Source of the DNA: Actinomycetales bacterium JB111
GTDB lineage: Bacteria > Actinomycetota > Actinomycetes > Actinomycetales > Actinomycetaceae
Direction: 5' to 3'
NCBI GenBank assembly: GCA_900163555.1
Contig: FUHX01000026.1
Location: 1 to 59,044, forward strand
Length of the DNA stretch: 59,044 nucleotides
Shown here: positions 50,798 through 59,044 of the stretch, one piece after another
Numbering within the stretch: the first letter of the stretch is position 1
Layout of the letters: each line of letters opens with the position of its first letter
Program-made: the position numbers and the translations under genes
Notes under the pieces: model-generated
The model's database searches: none
The model's input: the letters and a program-made list of their open reading frames with translations, nothing else
What the model was told of the DNA's origin: nothing

Positions 50798-51811
50798 ATG
50801 CCCACCTACCGACCGCCGATGTTTCCTCGGGTCGCCCTCGGAGACACGTCACCCACGGCTCTCCGGGCCGCTCAGTCCCGTGCGACCACCGGGTTCACGG
50901 CCGTACGGGCGAGCCACGGTGCGCTGGCGCTCGTGCCGCCCGCGGCCGATCCCTTCGCACACCATGTGAGCACCCACCTGGCCACGGCGTTCGCGGCGAG
51001 CAAGCGCACTTCCGCCTTCCATGCGCTGAGTCGAGAGACCGCAGCGTTGTGTCATGGCATCGACATCTACGGGCAGCCGCCGCGCCCCGCACTGACCTCA
51101 CCGCACCACCTCGGCGCACGGAGCTCTCGCGATTACGTGCGCCATTGTGAGCCTCTTCCCCCGGAGGACGTGATCCTGCTCGACCGCATCCCCTGCACCA
51201 CGCTCGAGCGCACCGCCGTCGACTGCGCCCGATACCTGCCTCCTCTCCGCGGACTGGTGATCGCGGGTCAGGTGCTCCGCGCCCTCACGCTGGTCACACG
51301 GTTCACCCGGGAGGTGTCCGAGCCCGCAGTGGAGCGGGTCCGACGAGAACTGATCGCACGCGTCGCCGCTCTTCCCGCAGGTGCCCGAGGTGCGAGACGG
51401 GCACTCACTGTCATCGAGCACGCGAGCGCCTGGACGGAGTCGCCACCGGAAGTGGCTCTCCTCCGCCTCATCCTCGTGTGGGGCCGCCGCGACGTCGTCG
51501 CCCAGCAGCTCGTGGTCGCCAACGGACGGCGGTACTTCACCGATCTCGCCCTTCCCGACGGACTGCGGCCCGACGGCAGTCCGCGCTGGGTGCACATCGA
51601 GTACGACGGCGAGCTCAAGTACGGACACGGCACCCAGTCGGTGCAGGTCCTCCTCGAGGAGCGTGACCGGGAACGCGCGATCCTCGCGCTCGGGGACTCA
51701 ATGGTGCGGGTCACCAGCACCTCCCTCCGCTCACCGGAGGGGGTCATCGCCGACATCTCCTCGGCACTCATCGCTCCCGCTCGCCTGCGCCCGGTCACCG
51801 GACTCCGGTAG
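50798..51811 (+). CDS. AbiEi-like/PD-(D/E)XK nuclease-domain (DUF559-type) protein
   Basis: This 337-residue protein has an AbiEi_3-type N-terminal half (SKRTSAFHALSRETAALC, TTLERTAVDCARYLPPLRGL) and a C-terminal domain with nuclease-like residues: PPEVALL (Glu), FTDLALPD (Asp), IEYDGELKYG (Glu-Asp-Gly) and a C-terminal basic RDRERAIL. The order E-D-ExD fits the PD-(D/E)XK fold of DUF559/Vsr-like proteins. Many actinobacteria have several such genes; their function is unknown. No cognate toxin gene is adjacent. The gene is flanked on both sides by a palindromic element (50605-50673, 51857-51921). ATG 50798 is the chosen start; ATG 50819 is also possible. Confidence 0.7.
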   Translation: MPTYRPPMFPRVALGDTSPTALRAAQSRATTGFTAVRASHGALALVPPAADPFAHHVSTHLATAFAASKRTSAFHALSRETAALCHGIDIYGQPPRPALTSPHHLGARSSRDYVRHCEPLPPEDVILLDRIPCTTLERTAVDCARYLPPLRGLVIAGQVLRALTLVTRFTREVSEPAVERVRRELIARVAALPAGARGARRALTVIEHASAWTESPPEVALLRLILVWGRRDVVAQQLVVANGRRYFTDLALPDGLRPDGSPRWVHIEYDGELKYGHGTQSVQVLLEERDRERAILALGDSMVRVTSTSLRSPEGVIADISSALIAPARLRPVTGLR

Positions 51812-51856
51812 ACCGCTCGTCGCGGTGGTCAGCGCCGCGGATCCACCTTCACACGC

Positions 51857-51921
51857 CGCCGAGACACCTCGATTCGCGAAGGGAATCGCCCAATTGCGTC
51901 CCGATTCGAGGTGTCTCGGCG
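51857..51921. repeat. GAGACACCTCG palindromic element, copy 4
   Basis: GAGACACCTCG (51861-51871) and CGAGGTGTCTCG (51907-51918) enclose gattcgcgaagggaatcgcc and a right half identical to copy 3. It lies 46 bases after the nuclease-like gene and 45 before the CCA transferase stop. Confidence 0.78.
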
Positions 51922-51965
51922 AATGTGTGGCGACAAAGGCAGCGCGCGCCCGCAAACGGCCGGCG

Positions 51966-53432
51966 TCACTCGGCCTGGGCCGACTCCGGCTGCTGCGCCC
52001 ACCACTCCAGGAGGGCGGCCTCCGCCTGCTCCGGCTCCATCGGACCGTTGTCCATCCGCAGCGACAGCAGGTGCTGGTAGGCGCGGCCGACCAGCGGCCC
52101 GGGGCGGATGCCGAGGAGCTCCATGATCCGGCCGCCGTCGAGGTCGGGGCGGATGGCGTCGAGCTCCTCCTGCTCGGCGAGCTCGGCGATGCGGCGCTCG
52201 AGGTCGTCGTAGGCCGCCGACAGCCGGGCGGCCTTGCGGCGGTTGCGGGTAGTGGAGTCGGCGCGCGTGAGCCGGTGCAGCCGCTCGAGCAGCGGCCCGG
52301 CGTCGGTGACGTAGCGGCGCACGGCCGAGTCGGTCCACGCTCCCCCGCCGTACCCGTGGAAGCGCAGGTGCAGCTCGACGAGCCGGGAGACGTCCTTGAT
52401 CGCCTGCTTGTCGAACTTCAGCGCACGCATCCGCTTCGCCGTCATCTTGGCGCCGACCAGCTCGTGATGATGGAAGCTGACCCCGCCGTCGGGCTCGAAC
52501 CGCCGCGTGGCGGGCTTGCCGACGTCGTGCATGACCGCCGCGAGGCGGAGCGTGAGGTCGGGGCCGGGGACGGGCCCGTCGGGGCCGGTCTCCAGGTCGA
52601 TGGCCTGGTCGAGGACGGTGAGGGTGTGCTGGTAGACGTCCTTGTGCCGGCCGTGCTCGTCGACGGTCTCGCGCAGCACCGCCAGCTCGGGCAGCACGAC
52701 GTCCGCGACGCCGGTCTCCACCATCAGCTCCAGCCCCGCCCGCGGGTGGCCGCCGACGAGCAGGCGCTCGATCTCCGCGCGCACGCGCTCGGCCGAGACG
52801 ATCTCCAGCCGCCCGGCCATGCGCTCCATCGCCTCGCGCACGTCCTGCTCGACGGCGAAGCCCAGCTGGGAGGCGAACCTCGCCGCCCGCATGATGCGCA
52901 GGGGATCGTCGTCGAAGGACTGCTCGGCCGTGACCGGGGTGCGCAGGAGGCCGGCCGCGAGGTCGGCGAGCCCGCCGTGCGGGTCGACGAGCTCCAGGCC
53001 GGGCAGGCGCACGGCCATGGCGTTGACGGTGAAGTCGCGTCGGGACAGGTCGCCGTCGAGGGAGTCGCCGAAGGCGACGACGGGCTTGCGGGAGCCCACC
53101 TCGTACTCGTCGGTCCGGTACGTGGTGATCTCGACGTCGAGCCCGCCCCTGGCGCCACCGATCGTGCCGAACTCGCGGCCCATGTCCCAGGTGGTCGCGC
53201 CCCAGTCCTTGAGGATCGCCTCCGTGCGCTCGGGGGTCGCCGAGGTGGTGAGGTCGATGTCCTTCGGGTCCGTGCCGAGGAACGCGTCCCGGACCGGCCC
53301 GCCGACGAGGGCGATCTCCTCGCCCGCGGCCACGAACGTCTCGGCGAGCTCCATGACCGGCCTCGGCAGCGCGGCAAGGACCTTCATCGCCTGCACCTGC
53401 AGGGCGAGGTCGGGGGTGATGTCGTTCGGCAC
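51966..53432 (-). CDS. CCA tRNA nucleotidyltransferase (class II, HD domain)
   Basis: This 488-residue enzyme adds or repairs the 3' CCA end of tRNA. It has the polymerase head motif VGGPVRDAFLGTDPKDIDLT with catalytic Asp residues, RRDFTVNAMAV, the class II R-binding DDPLRIMRAARFASQLGF, and a C-terminal HD domain (VMHDVGKPATR) for phosphohydrolase activity. GTG 53432 starts it. It is divergent from the Nudix gene with 152 bases between, the usual arrangement in actinobacteria. Confidence 0.95.
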   Translation of the reverse strand: MPNDITPDLALQVQAMKVLAALPRPVMELAETFVAAGEEIALVGGPVRDAFLGTDPKDIDLTTSATPERTEAILKDWGATTWDMGREFGTIGGARGGLDVEITTYRTDEYEVGSRKPVVAFGDSLDGDLSRRDFTVNAMAVRLPGLELVDPHGGLADLAAGLLRTPVTAEQSFDDDPLRIMRAARFASQLGFAVEQDVREAMERMAGRLEIVSAERVRAEIERLLVGGHPRAGLELMVETGVADVVLPELAVLRETVDEHGRHKDVYQHTLTVLDQAIDLETGPDGPVPGPDLTLRLAAVMHDVGKPATRRFEPDGGVSFHHHELVGAKMTAKRMRALKFDKQAIKDVSRLVELHLRFHGYGGGAWTDSAVRRYVTDAGPLLERLHRLTRADSTTRNRRKAARLSAAYDDLERRIAELAEQEELDAIRPDLDGGRIMELLGIRPGPLVGRAYQHLLSLRMDNGPMEPEQAEAALLEWWAQQPESAQAE

Positions 53433-53584
53433 GGGTCAAGCGTCCCACGGTCGAACCGGCCCGCGCGGGCCACGCGGAGCGGCAACCGCCACACCGGCGC
53501 CGCCCCGCGCCGGGCGGCCGTTCGTTCGCGCCGGTCGGGAGCGGGTCCGACCCGTCTGCGAAGAACTCTCATACAGTGGACCGC

Positions 53585-54115
53585 ATGCCTGCCGCCCCGA
53601 TCCCCCAGCCACGGGCCCCGCGCCCGTTGCGCGTGCGGGCCTCCGGTGTGCGCGGCGGGCGCTCCTCCCGCCTGCCCGTGGTCGACGAGACCTCGGCCGG
53701 CGGCGTCATCATCAAGGTCGACGACGGACTCGCCTTCGTGGCCGTCATCGCCCGCCGCAACCGCGGCGGCCGCCTCGAGTGGTGCCTGCCCAAGGGGCAC
53801 CTCGAGGGCGAGGAGACGGCCGAGCAGGCCGCGGTCCGCGAGATCTCCGAGGAGACCGGCATCGACGGGCAGGTGCTCCGGCACCTCGGCTCCATCGACT
53901 ACTGGTTCGCCGGCACCGACCGCCGGGTCCACAAGGTCGTGCACCACTACCTGCTGGAGGCCACCGGCGGGTACCTGACCACCGAGAACGATCCGGACCA
54001 GGAGGCCGAGCAGGTGGCATGGGTGCGACTGGACAAGGTGGCCTCGCGCCTGGCCTACCCCAACGAGCGACGGGTCGTCGCCACTGCACGGGACGTGCTG
54101 GCCGGCCGGGCATGA
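53585..54115 (+). CDS. Nudix hydrolase (MutT-like)
   Basis: This 176-residue enzyme has the Nudix box from GHLEGEE through REISEETG at about 75-97, giving the metal-binding Glu residues, and strands typical of the fold (SAGGVIIKVDDGLAFVAV; EWCLPKGHL). The N-terminus is Pro/Arg-rich. It likely hydrolyses an oxidised or diphosphate nucleotide. ATG 53585 is preferred; GTG 53576 three codons upstream is possible. The DUF6049 gene overlaps its stop by four bases (ATGA), so they are co-translated. The trio Nudix-DUF6049-murJ is characteristic near the origin in actinobacteria. Confidence 0.92.
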   Translation: MPAAPIPQPRAPRPLRVRASGVRGGRSSRLPVVDETSAGGVIIKVDDGLAFVAVIARRNRGGRLEWCLPKGHLEGEETAEQAAVREISEETGIDGQVLRHLGSIDYWFAGTDRRVHKVVHHYLLEATGGYLTTENDPDQEAEQVAWVRLDKVASRLAYPNERRVVATARDVLAGRA

Positions 54116-56748
54116 GGACATCGGCTCCGTGGGGGCGGGGCGCCGGCGCACTACTGGCGCTCGTCCTGCTCGCGCTCACCCCCGGCGGCGCGGCGGCGGC
54201 CTCCCCGCACGCGCCCGCGGCCCAGGCGCCCCAGTCACAGGCGCACCAGGCCCAGCACCCGACGCAGCCCGCGACCGCCCTGCCGGCCCCCCGCGCGGAG
54301 AACGACGCCGACCTCCCGCCCGTCCGGCTCGACGACGTCACGCCCGAGCGCCTCGAGACCGGCGACGACCTCTCCGTGACCGTCACGCTCACGCCGACCG
54401 AAGCGGTCGAGGAGAGCGCCCTCAACCTCATCCTCGATCCGTCGATCGCCATCTCCCGCTCGCAGCTGTTCGCCTGGCAAGCCCAGACCGAGCCGCTCAC
54501 CGCCGCCCCCGCGACCACCGTGGAGCTCGACGACCCGATCGACGCCGGTGAGTCGGTCACCGTGGAGATCGAGGCCACCGCGGAGGAGCTCGGCCTGAGC
54601 GAGACGGCCGACTGGGGCCCGCGCGGGCTGCAGGTGCTGCTGACCTCGGGTGACGAGGTGGTCGGCCAGACCCGCACGGTGATCGTCCTCGGCGAGCCGG
54701 AGTCCTACTTCAACCCCCTCCCCGTCAGCCTCGTCGTCCCTGCGACCGCCCAGAGCATCGGGGTCGACGGGCTCTCGCCCGGACTCGGCCCCTCGGCCGG
54801 CTCCGACGACGACGGCCAAGGCTCCGCCGACGAGTCGCCCTCCGACGGGGGCGAGCCCCCCGACGACGACGCGCAGGACTCCGCGACGGACGCACCCGGT
54901 GCCGGCGATGCAGGCACCACCACGACCGACGAGCCGAGCGGCGACGAGAACCCGACCGACGAGGACGGCGAGGACACCGCGGGGGCCGGCTCCGACGTCG
55001 GGCAGGACGGCGACGAGACCGACGGCGACGCGACGAACGTCGACCCGGGCGCCGAGGGCGTCGAGGCCGGGGCGGCCGCCGCGGCCCAGGGCGCGGTCGA
55101 GCACCTCGCGGACGGGCTCGCCGGCACCGGGGCGACCCTCGCGCTGGATCCCGTGCTGCTCGAGGGCGCGGCCGGAGGGCAGGACACGCCGCTCGCGGAC
55201 CTCGCGGCGGACTCCCAGCTCCTGGCGCTGCCGTCCGGGGACGCCGATCTCGCGGCGCTCGCCCACGTCGGGCGCACCGAGCTCGCACGCGAGCTGACGA
55301 CCCGCGCGGTCGACCGGATCGGCGAGCTGACGGGCCACGTCGTGCCGTCGCTCGCCTGGCCGGCCACGGACTCGCCGGACGCACGGACGGTCGAGCTGGC
55401 CGCCGACGTCGACGCCTCGGTCGTCCTGCTGCCCGGGGACGCGCTCGACCCGGAGGTCCCGATCGCCTACACGCCGTCGGGCCGCGCGGACCTCCTCCTG
55501 GACCCCGACGCCTCCACGGCCGTCCCGGCCCTCGTGACCGAGGGGCGCCTCGAGGCGGCGCTCGCCGGGACGATGCAGTCGTGGACGGACGACTCCGAGC
55601 TGGAGATCAGCCCCGCCCAGGCCTCCCAGCTGGTGCTCGCCGACCTCGCCGTCATCCTGCGCGAGCGCCCGAGCGACCCGCGCCCCCAGGTCCTGTCCTT
55701 CGACCGCAGCACGACCCTGGACGCGGACGCCGCGATCGAGCTCGCCGAGGCTCTCGGGGACGCGCCCTGGGTGGAGATGACCGCCCCGGACGAGCTCCTC
55801 GCGCTCGAGGACTCCGGGGTCGACCGCGAGCCGCTCCCCGACGAGGTGGTCGGGGCCGGCGAGGTCACCGCCCGCGACCTGCAGGTCGCCGAGGAGGTCG
55901 AGGAGTCCGCGGGTGTGGTCCGCACGATGACCGCCACTCCCCCGGCGATCGTGGAGTCCGCGAGCCAGGCGGTGCGGATGGCCGCCTCGGCAGGATGGCG
56001 CGACGACCCGACCGCCCGGGACGACCTGCTCCGGGGCTGGCGCGAGTCGCTCAGCTCCGCGACGGGCGCCGTGCACGCGGAGCCGACGTCGCCGATCAAC
56101 CTCATCGCCGCGAGCGCCGACCTGCCCGTCCACGTCGTCAACGACGGCGACTTCGACGCCCAGGTGTACGTCGTCATCGACCCGGACGACCCGCGCCTCG
56201 TCGCCCCCGAACCCGTGCCGCTGACCGTCCCGGCCGGCGGCAGCGCGACGGCGCAGGTCGCCGTCGAGGCGATCGGTTCCGGCGACCTTCCGGTCGCCAT
56301 CCGCCTGCTGACGTCGGACGGCCGGCAGATCGGCGGCGAGGAGACGATCGTCGTCCGCGTGCGTGCCGGGTGGGAAGGCTACGGCGTGGCGGTCGTCGGC
56401 ATCCTGCTCGCCGTGCTGTTCGTCGCCGGCCTCGTCAAGCGGATCCGCCGGGGCGTGCGCGTGCCGACCCGCGAGAGGACGCCGGTCATCGCCGGCGACC
56501 CGGGCGCACCGACGGAGCACGTCGTCGAGGAGTCGGCCGACTCCGCAGACTCGCCGGATGGGGCGGACACGCCTGACCGGGCGGAGAATTCGCCCGACGT
56601 GACGGACACGCTCGACCGGGCGGAGGACTCGCCCGAAGCGACCGCCACGCCCGACCGGCCGGACACGCTCGAGCGACCGAGACCGGCCCTCCCGACCGAA
56701 CCACCCAACCAGCCCGACGACCCCGATTCCCCGAAGGAGACACGATGA
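54112..56748 (+). CDS. DUF6049-family secreted/membrane protein
   Basis: This 878-residue protein has a signal peptide (LLALVLLALTPGGAAAA), a large extracellular part, one transmembrane helix near residue 755-775 (VAVVGILLAVLFVAGLVKRI) and a cytoplasmic tail of about 100 residues with acidic DSADSPDGADTPDRAEN repeats. Residues about 225-330 are a low-complexity Asp/Gly/Thr/Ser stretch. Members are actinobacteria-specific and always next to murJ; they are thought to assist cell-wall synthesis, but the function is not established. ATG 54112 overlaps the Nudix stop by four bases. Confidence 0.88.
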   Translation: MRTSAPWGRGAGALLALVLLALTPGGAAAASPHAPAAQAPQSQAHQAQHPTQPATALPAPRAENDADLPPVRLDDVTPERLETGDDLSVTVTLTPTEAVEESALNLILDPSIAISRSQLFAWQAQTEPLTAAPATTVELDDPIDAGESVTVEIEATAEELGLSETADWGPRGLQVLLTSGDEVVGQTRTVIVLGEPESYFNPLPVSLVVPATAQSIGVDGLSPGLGPSAGSDDDGQGSADESPSDGGEPPDDDAQDSATDAPGAGDAGTTTTDEPSGDENPTDEDGEDTAGAGSDVGQDGDETDGDATNVDPGAEGVEAGAAAAAQGAVEHLADGLAGTGATLALDPVLLEGAAGGQDTPLADLAADSQLLALPSGDADLAALAHVGRTELARELTTRAVDRIGELTGHVVPSLAWPATDSPDARTVELAADVDASVVLLPGDALDPEVPIAYTPSGRADLLLDPDASTAVPALVTEGRLEAALAGTMQSWTDDSELEISPAQASQLVLADLAVILRERPSDPRPQVLSFDRSTTLDADAAIELAEALGDAPWVEMTAPDELLALEDSGVDREPLPDEVVGAGEVTARDLQVAEEVEESAGVVRTMTATPPAIVESASQAVRMAASAGWRDDPTARDDLLRGWRESLSSATGAVHAEPTSPINLIAASADLPVHVVNDGDFDAQVYVVIDPDDPRLVAPEPVPLTVPAGGSATAQVAVEAIGSGDLPVAIRLLTSDGRQIGGEETIVVRVRAGWEGYGVAVVGILLAVLFVAGLVKRIRRGVRVPTRERTPVIAGDPGAPTEHVVEESADSADSPDGADTPDRAENSPDVTDTLDRAEDSPEATATPDRPDTLERPRPALPTEPPNQPDDPDSPKETR

Positions 56749-59044
56749 GCGGCCGCAGGGGGCTCGCCGGCTCCTCGATGACCATGTTCGCGGGGACGCT
56801 CGTCTCGCGCGTCCTCGGCCTCGTCAAGGGACCGGTCCTCCTGGTCGCGGTTCTCGGGGCGAACACGGGCTCGTCGAACGCGTTCGACGTCGCGAACAAG
56901 CTCCCGAACCTCATCTACATGCTCGTCGCCGGCGGCGTGCTCAACGCCGTGCTGGTCCCGCAGATCGTCCGCGCGATGACGAAGGACAAGGACGGCGGCG
57001 AGGACTACGTCTCCCGCCTCCTCACCGCGGTCACGCTCGCGCTCGGCGGCCTCACGGTGGTCCTCACCTTCGCCGCGCCCCTGCTCGTGCGGCTGTTCGC
57101 GTTCGGGATGACCGACCCCTGGTACTCCCAGTCGGTCGCCTTCGCCTACTGGTGCATCCCCCAGCTGTTCTTCTACGGGATGTACACGCTGCTCGGCCAG
57201 GTCCTCAACGCGCGCGGGATCTTCGGTCCGTACACGTGGGCGCCGGTCCTCAACAATGTCGTCGCCATCGCCGGCCTGCTGCTGTTCATCTCCATGTTCG
57301 GCTCCGCCGCGGACATGACGGCCGCCGACGCCGACCAGTGGGACGGCATGCGCACCTGGGTGCTGGCGGGCACGGCCACGGCAGGCGTGATGGCGCAGGC
57401 CCTCGTCCTCATCTGGCCGCTGCGCAAGGCGGGCGTGCGGCTGCGTCCGAGGTTCGGCTTCCGCGGCCGCGGCCTCGGCTCCGCCACGTCCACCGCCATG
57501 TGGGTGTTCGCCGCCCTTCTCGTGGGGCAGGTCGCCACCCTCCTCGTGTCCAACGTGGCGGCCGCCGCGTCCGCCCGCGGCGAGTACGCCATCGACATCC
57601 CCGGCAATGCCGCCTACACGAACGCCTACTTCCTGTACTCGCTGCCGACGTCCCTCATCGTCGTCTCGCTCATCACGGCGCTGTTCACGCGCATGTCGAC
57701 GAACGCCGCGACCTCGGACCTCGACGCCGTCCGCGCCGACCTCTCCCTCGGCCTGCGGGTCGTCGGCATGTTCACCGTGTTCTGCTCGGGCGGCCTCATG
57801 GTGCTTGCCCTCCCGCTCGTCCGCGTGATCACGCCCGCCGCCCAGTTCGTCGAGGTGCGGTCGATCGCGATGGTGCTCGTCGCGCTGCTCACCGGACTGG
57901 TCGGCGTCGGCGCGTTCACGGTCATCCAGCGCGTGTACTACGCGTTCGAGGACGCCCGCCGCCTGTTCTTCCTGCAGCTGCCCCTGACGGCCATCGGCGT
58001 GGCGGCGTCGGTGGCATCCCTGCTGCTCCCGCCCCGCTGGGTGCTCGTCGGGGCGTGCGCGGGCATGGCCCTGTCGAACATCGTCGGCGCCGCCCTGTCC
58101 TACCTCGGCCTGCGCCCGCGCCTGGGCTGGACCGACGGCGGAACGGTCGTCCGCGCGCACGTGCGCATCTGTGTGGCCGCGGCCCCCGCGATCTTCGGCG
58201 GGTGGGGCCTCCTCACCCTCATGGGGACCGAGGAGGCGGACATGTCGCTCGGCGGCGCGATGGTCCGCCTGCTCGTCATCGGCGTCCTCATGGTGCTCGT
58301 GTACTTCGTGACGCTACGCGCGCTGGGGGCCAGGGAGCTCGAGGTCGTCGCACGGCCGATGGGCACGATGGTCGCCTCGATCGGCCGCCGCCTGCCCGGC
58401 CCCGCCCGGTGGCTGATGCTGCGGTTCGCCCGCGTCCTCAACCCGAGCCTGCCGTCGTCGCCCGCCCCCTCCCCGACGTCGGAGGCCGCCTCCCACGACG
58501 AGCCCACCCGGGTGGGTGACCACCCGGGCGACCTGCTCGACGACGAGGCGCCCGATTCCGACCGGTCGGGGCGTCCCGCCGGGACGCATGCCGACTGGAC
58601 GCATGCCGACGGAACACGCTCCAACGACGGATCGACGTCCGTCCGCCCGCAGCGCCGAGAGGACCCGAACCTCCTGTGGAGCGCGGAGAACCGCCCCGAC
58701 GCGACGGACATGGGGTCGGCGGACGCACCCGAGCTGCCGTGGTCCCCGCCCGGCGAGGGCGCGTGGGAGACCGCGTGGACCCCGGGTCGACGCAACCGTC
58801 CGAGCGCGGCTGGCTCGAACGCCGCCGGCCCGACTGCCTCGGCCCCGGACCCGGGTGCCGGATCCCCGCGTGCGGGTGCTTCGGGCACGGGAGCCTCGGG
58901 CGCCACGGCCCGGGGCGCTGCATCGCGCCCCGCTGGACCGCCGTCCGAGGGCACGTCCCCCGCCGCGACGCCGCGCACGCCGTCCGCGGGAGCACGCCGG
59001 CCCGGCGAGCCGACCGGCGCCCCGCGACCCCCGCGGAACCTCGC
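56745..59044 (+). CDS. murJ: Lipid II flippase MurJ, 3' end beyond window
   Basis: The first 550 residues carry the MviN/MurJ fold with about 14 transmembrane helices: MSGRRGLAGSSMTMFAGTLV, SRVLGLVKGPVLLVAVLG, VGQVATLLVSN-type segments and GNAAYTNAYFLYSLPTSLIV. It flips lipid II across the membrane for peptidoglycan synthesis. ATG 56745 overlaps the DUF6049 stop by four bases. After about residue 565 the sequence turns into a disordered Asp/Ser/Pro/Gly/Ala cytoplasmic tail of over 200 residues, with THAD repeats, still open at the window's end. In mycobacteria such tails reach a pseudokinase domain that binds a forkhead-type partner; whether that occurs here cannot be seen. Confidence 0.93.
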   Translation, partial: MSGRRGLAGSSMTMFAGTLVSRVLGLVKGPVLLVAVLGANTGSSNAFDVANKLPNLIYMLVAGGVLNAVLVPQIVRAMTKDKDGGEDYVSRLLTAVTLALGGLTVVLTFAAPLLVRLFAFGMTDPWYSQSVAFAYWCIPQLFFYGMYTLLGQVLNARGIFGPYTWAPVLNNVVAIAGLLLFISMFGSAADMTAADADQWDGMRTWVLAGTATAGVMAQALVLIWPLRKAGVRLRPRFGFRGRGLGSATSTAMWVFAALLVGQVATLLVSNVAAAASARGEYAIDIPGNAAYTNAYFLYSLPTSLIVVSLITALFTRMSTNAATSDLDAVRADLSLGLRVVGMFTVFCSGGLMVLALPLVRVITPAAQFVEVRSIAMVLVALLTGLVGVGAFTVIQRVYYAFEDARRLFFLQLPLTAIGVAASVASLLLPPRWVLVGACAGMALSNIVGAALSYLGLRPRLGWTDGGTVVRAHVRICVAAAPAIFGGWGLLTLMGTEEADMSLGGAMVRLLVIGVLMVLVYFVTLRALGARELEVVARPMGTMVASIGRRLPGPARWLMLRFARVLNPSLPSSPAPSPTSEAASHDEPTRVGDHPGDLLDDEAPDSDRSGRPAGTHADWTHADGTRSNDGSTSVRPQRREDPNLLWSAENRPDATDMGSADAPELPWSPPGEGAWETAWTPGRRNRPSAAGSNAAGPTASAPDPGAGSPRAGASGTGASGATARGAASRPAGPPSEGTSPAATPRTPSAGARRPGEPTGAPRPPRNL

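Overview
The window reads as a chromosomal contig from a high-GC Gram-positive actinobacterium, most likely of the order Micrococcales. The grounds are very GC-rich coding with GTG starts and four-base ATGA/GTGA overlaps, an Ino1 enzyme, a DUF6049 protein, and the block rpsF-ssb-rpsR-rplI-dnaB plus CCA transferase, Nudix and MurJ that actinobacteria usually carry near the replication origin. The first 189 bases are not genomic: a poly-C/poly-T run is followed by Illumina P7 and Nextera read-2 adapter sequence. I saw no rRNA, tRNA, CRISPR array or intact insertion sequence.

Layout. 0.2-8.3 kb: a sugar-type ABC operon (binding protein, ATPase, two permeases, Gfo/Idh/MocA oxidoreductase) beside a ROK regulator. 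8.6-15.5 kb: PH-domain protein, an Erm-type rRNA methyltransferase, a YCII/ECF42 sigma pair, an LCP protein, a lone phosphohexuloisomerase-like SIS protein, a decayed MazEF-like pair and a frameshifted dehydratase/VOC gene. 15.7-22.3 kb: an AlbA-type ATP-binding protein and a SIR2-family gene with a premature stop, on either side of dnaB and a MATE exporter. 22.4-42.9 kb: an aromatic-catabolism island, all on the minus strand. 43.0-59.0 kb: an MFS gene, a tandem repeat, the ribosomal/ssb operon, a class A PBP, ino1, a PD-(D/E)XK-like protein flanked by palindromic repeats, CCA transferase, Nudix, DUF6049 and murJ, which runs off the window.

The island encodes a TRAP importer, a Rieske dioxygenase (alpha and beta) with a [3Fe-4S] ferredoxin and ferredoxin reductase in a separate operon, a cis-diol-type SDR, a LigAB-type extradiol dioxygenase, a NahE/PhdJ-type hydratase-aldolase, an aldehyde dehydrogenase, a ThDP enzyme, a probable C-C hydrolase, an amidohydrolase, a DUF1185 protein, a 2-hydroxyacid dehydrogenase and a LuxR/GAF regulator. 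The gene order of reactions fits oxidation, ring opening and side-chain removal of an aromatic, probably fused-ring or substituted, substrate; the substrate itself cannot be read from the sequence.

The strongest new signal is regulatory. Five promoters in the island share an 18-bp imperfect palindrome (consensus GTACCCGNNNGGGTGAY read on the minus strand) placed 22-23 bases before a TANNNT -10 element. This geometry suits a class II activator, and the adjacent LuxR-family protein is the obvious candidate. Other points of interest are dispersed GAGACACCTCG/CGAGGTGTCTC elements that bracket the PD-(D/E)XK-like gene, a 3.8-copy 83-bp hairpin repeat before the ribosomal operon, and three broken genes clustered between 14.4 and 22.3 kb.
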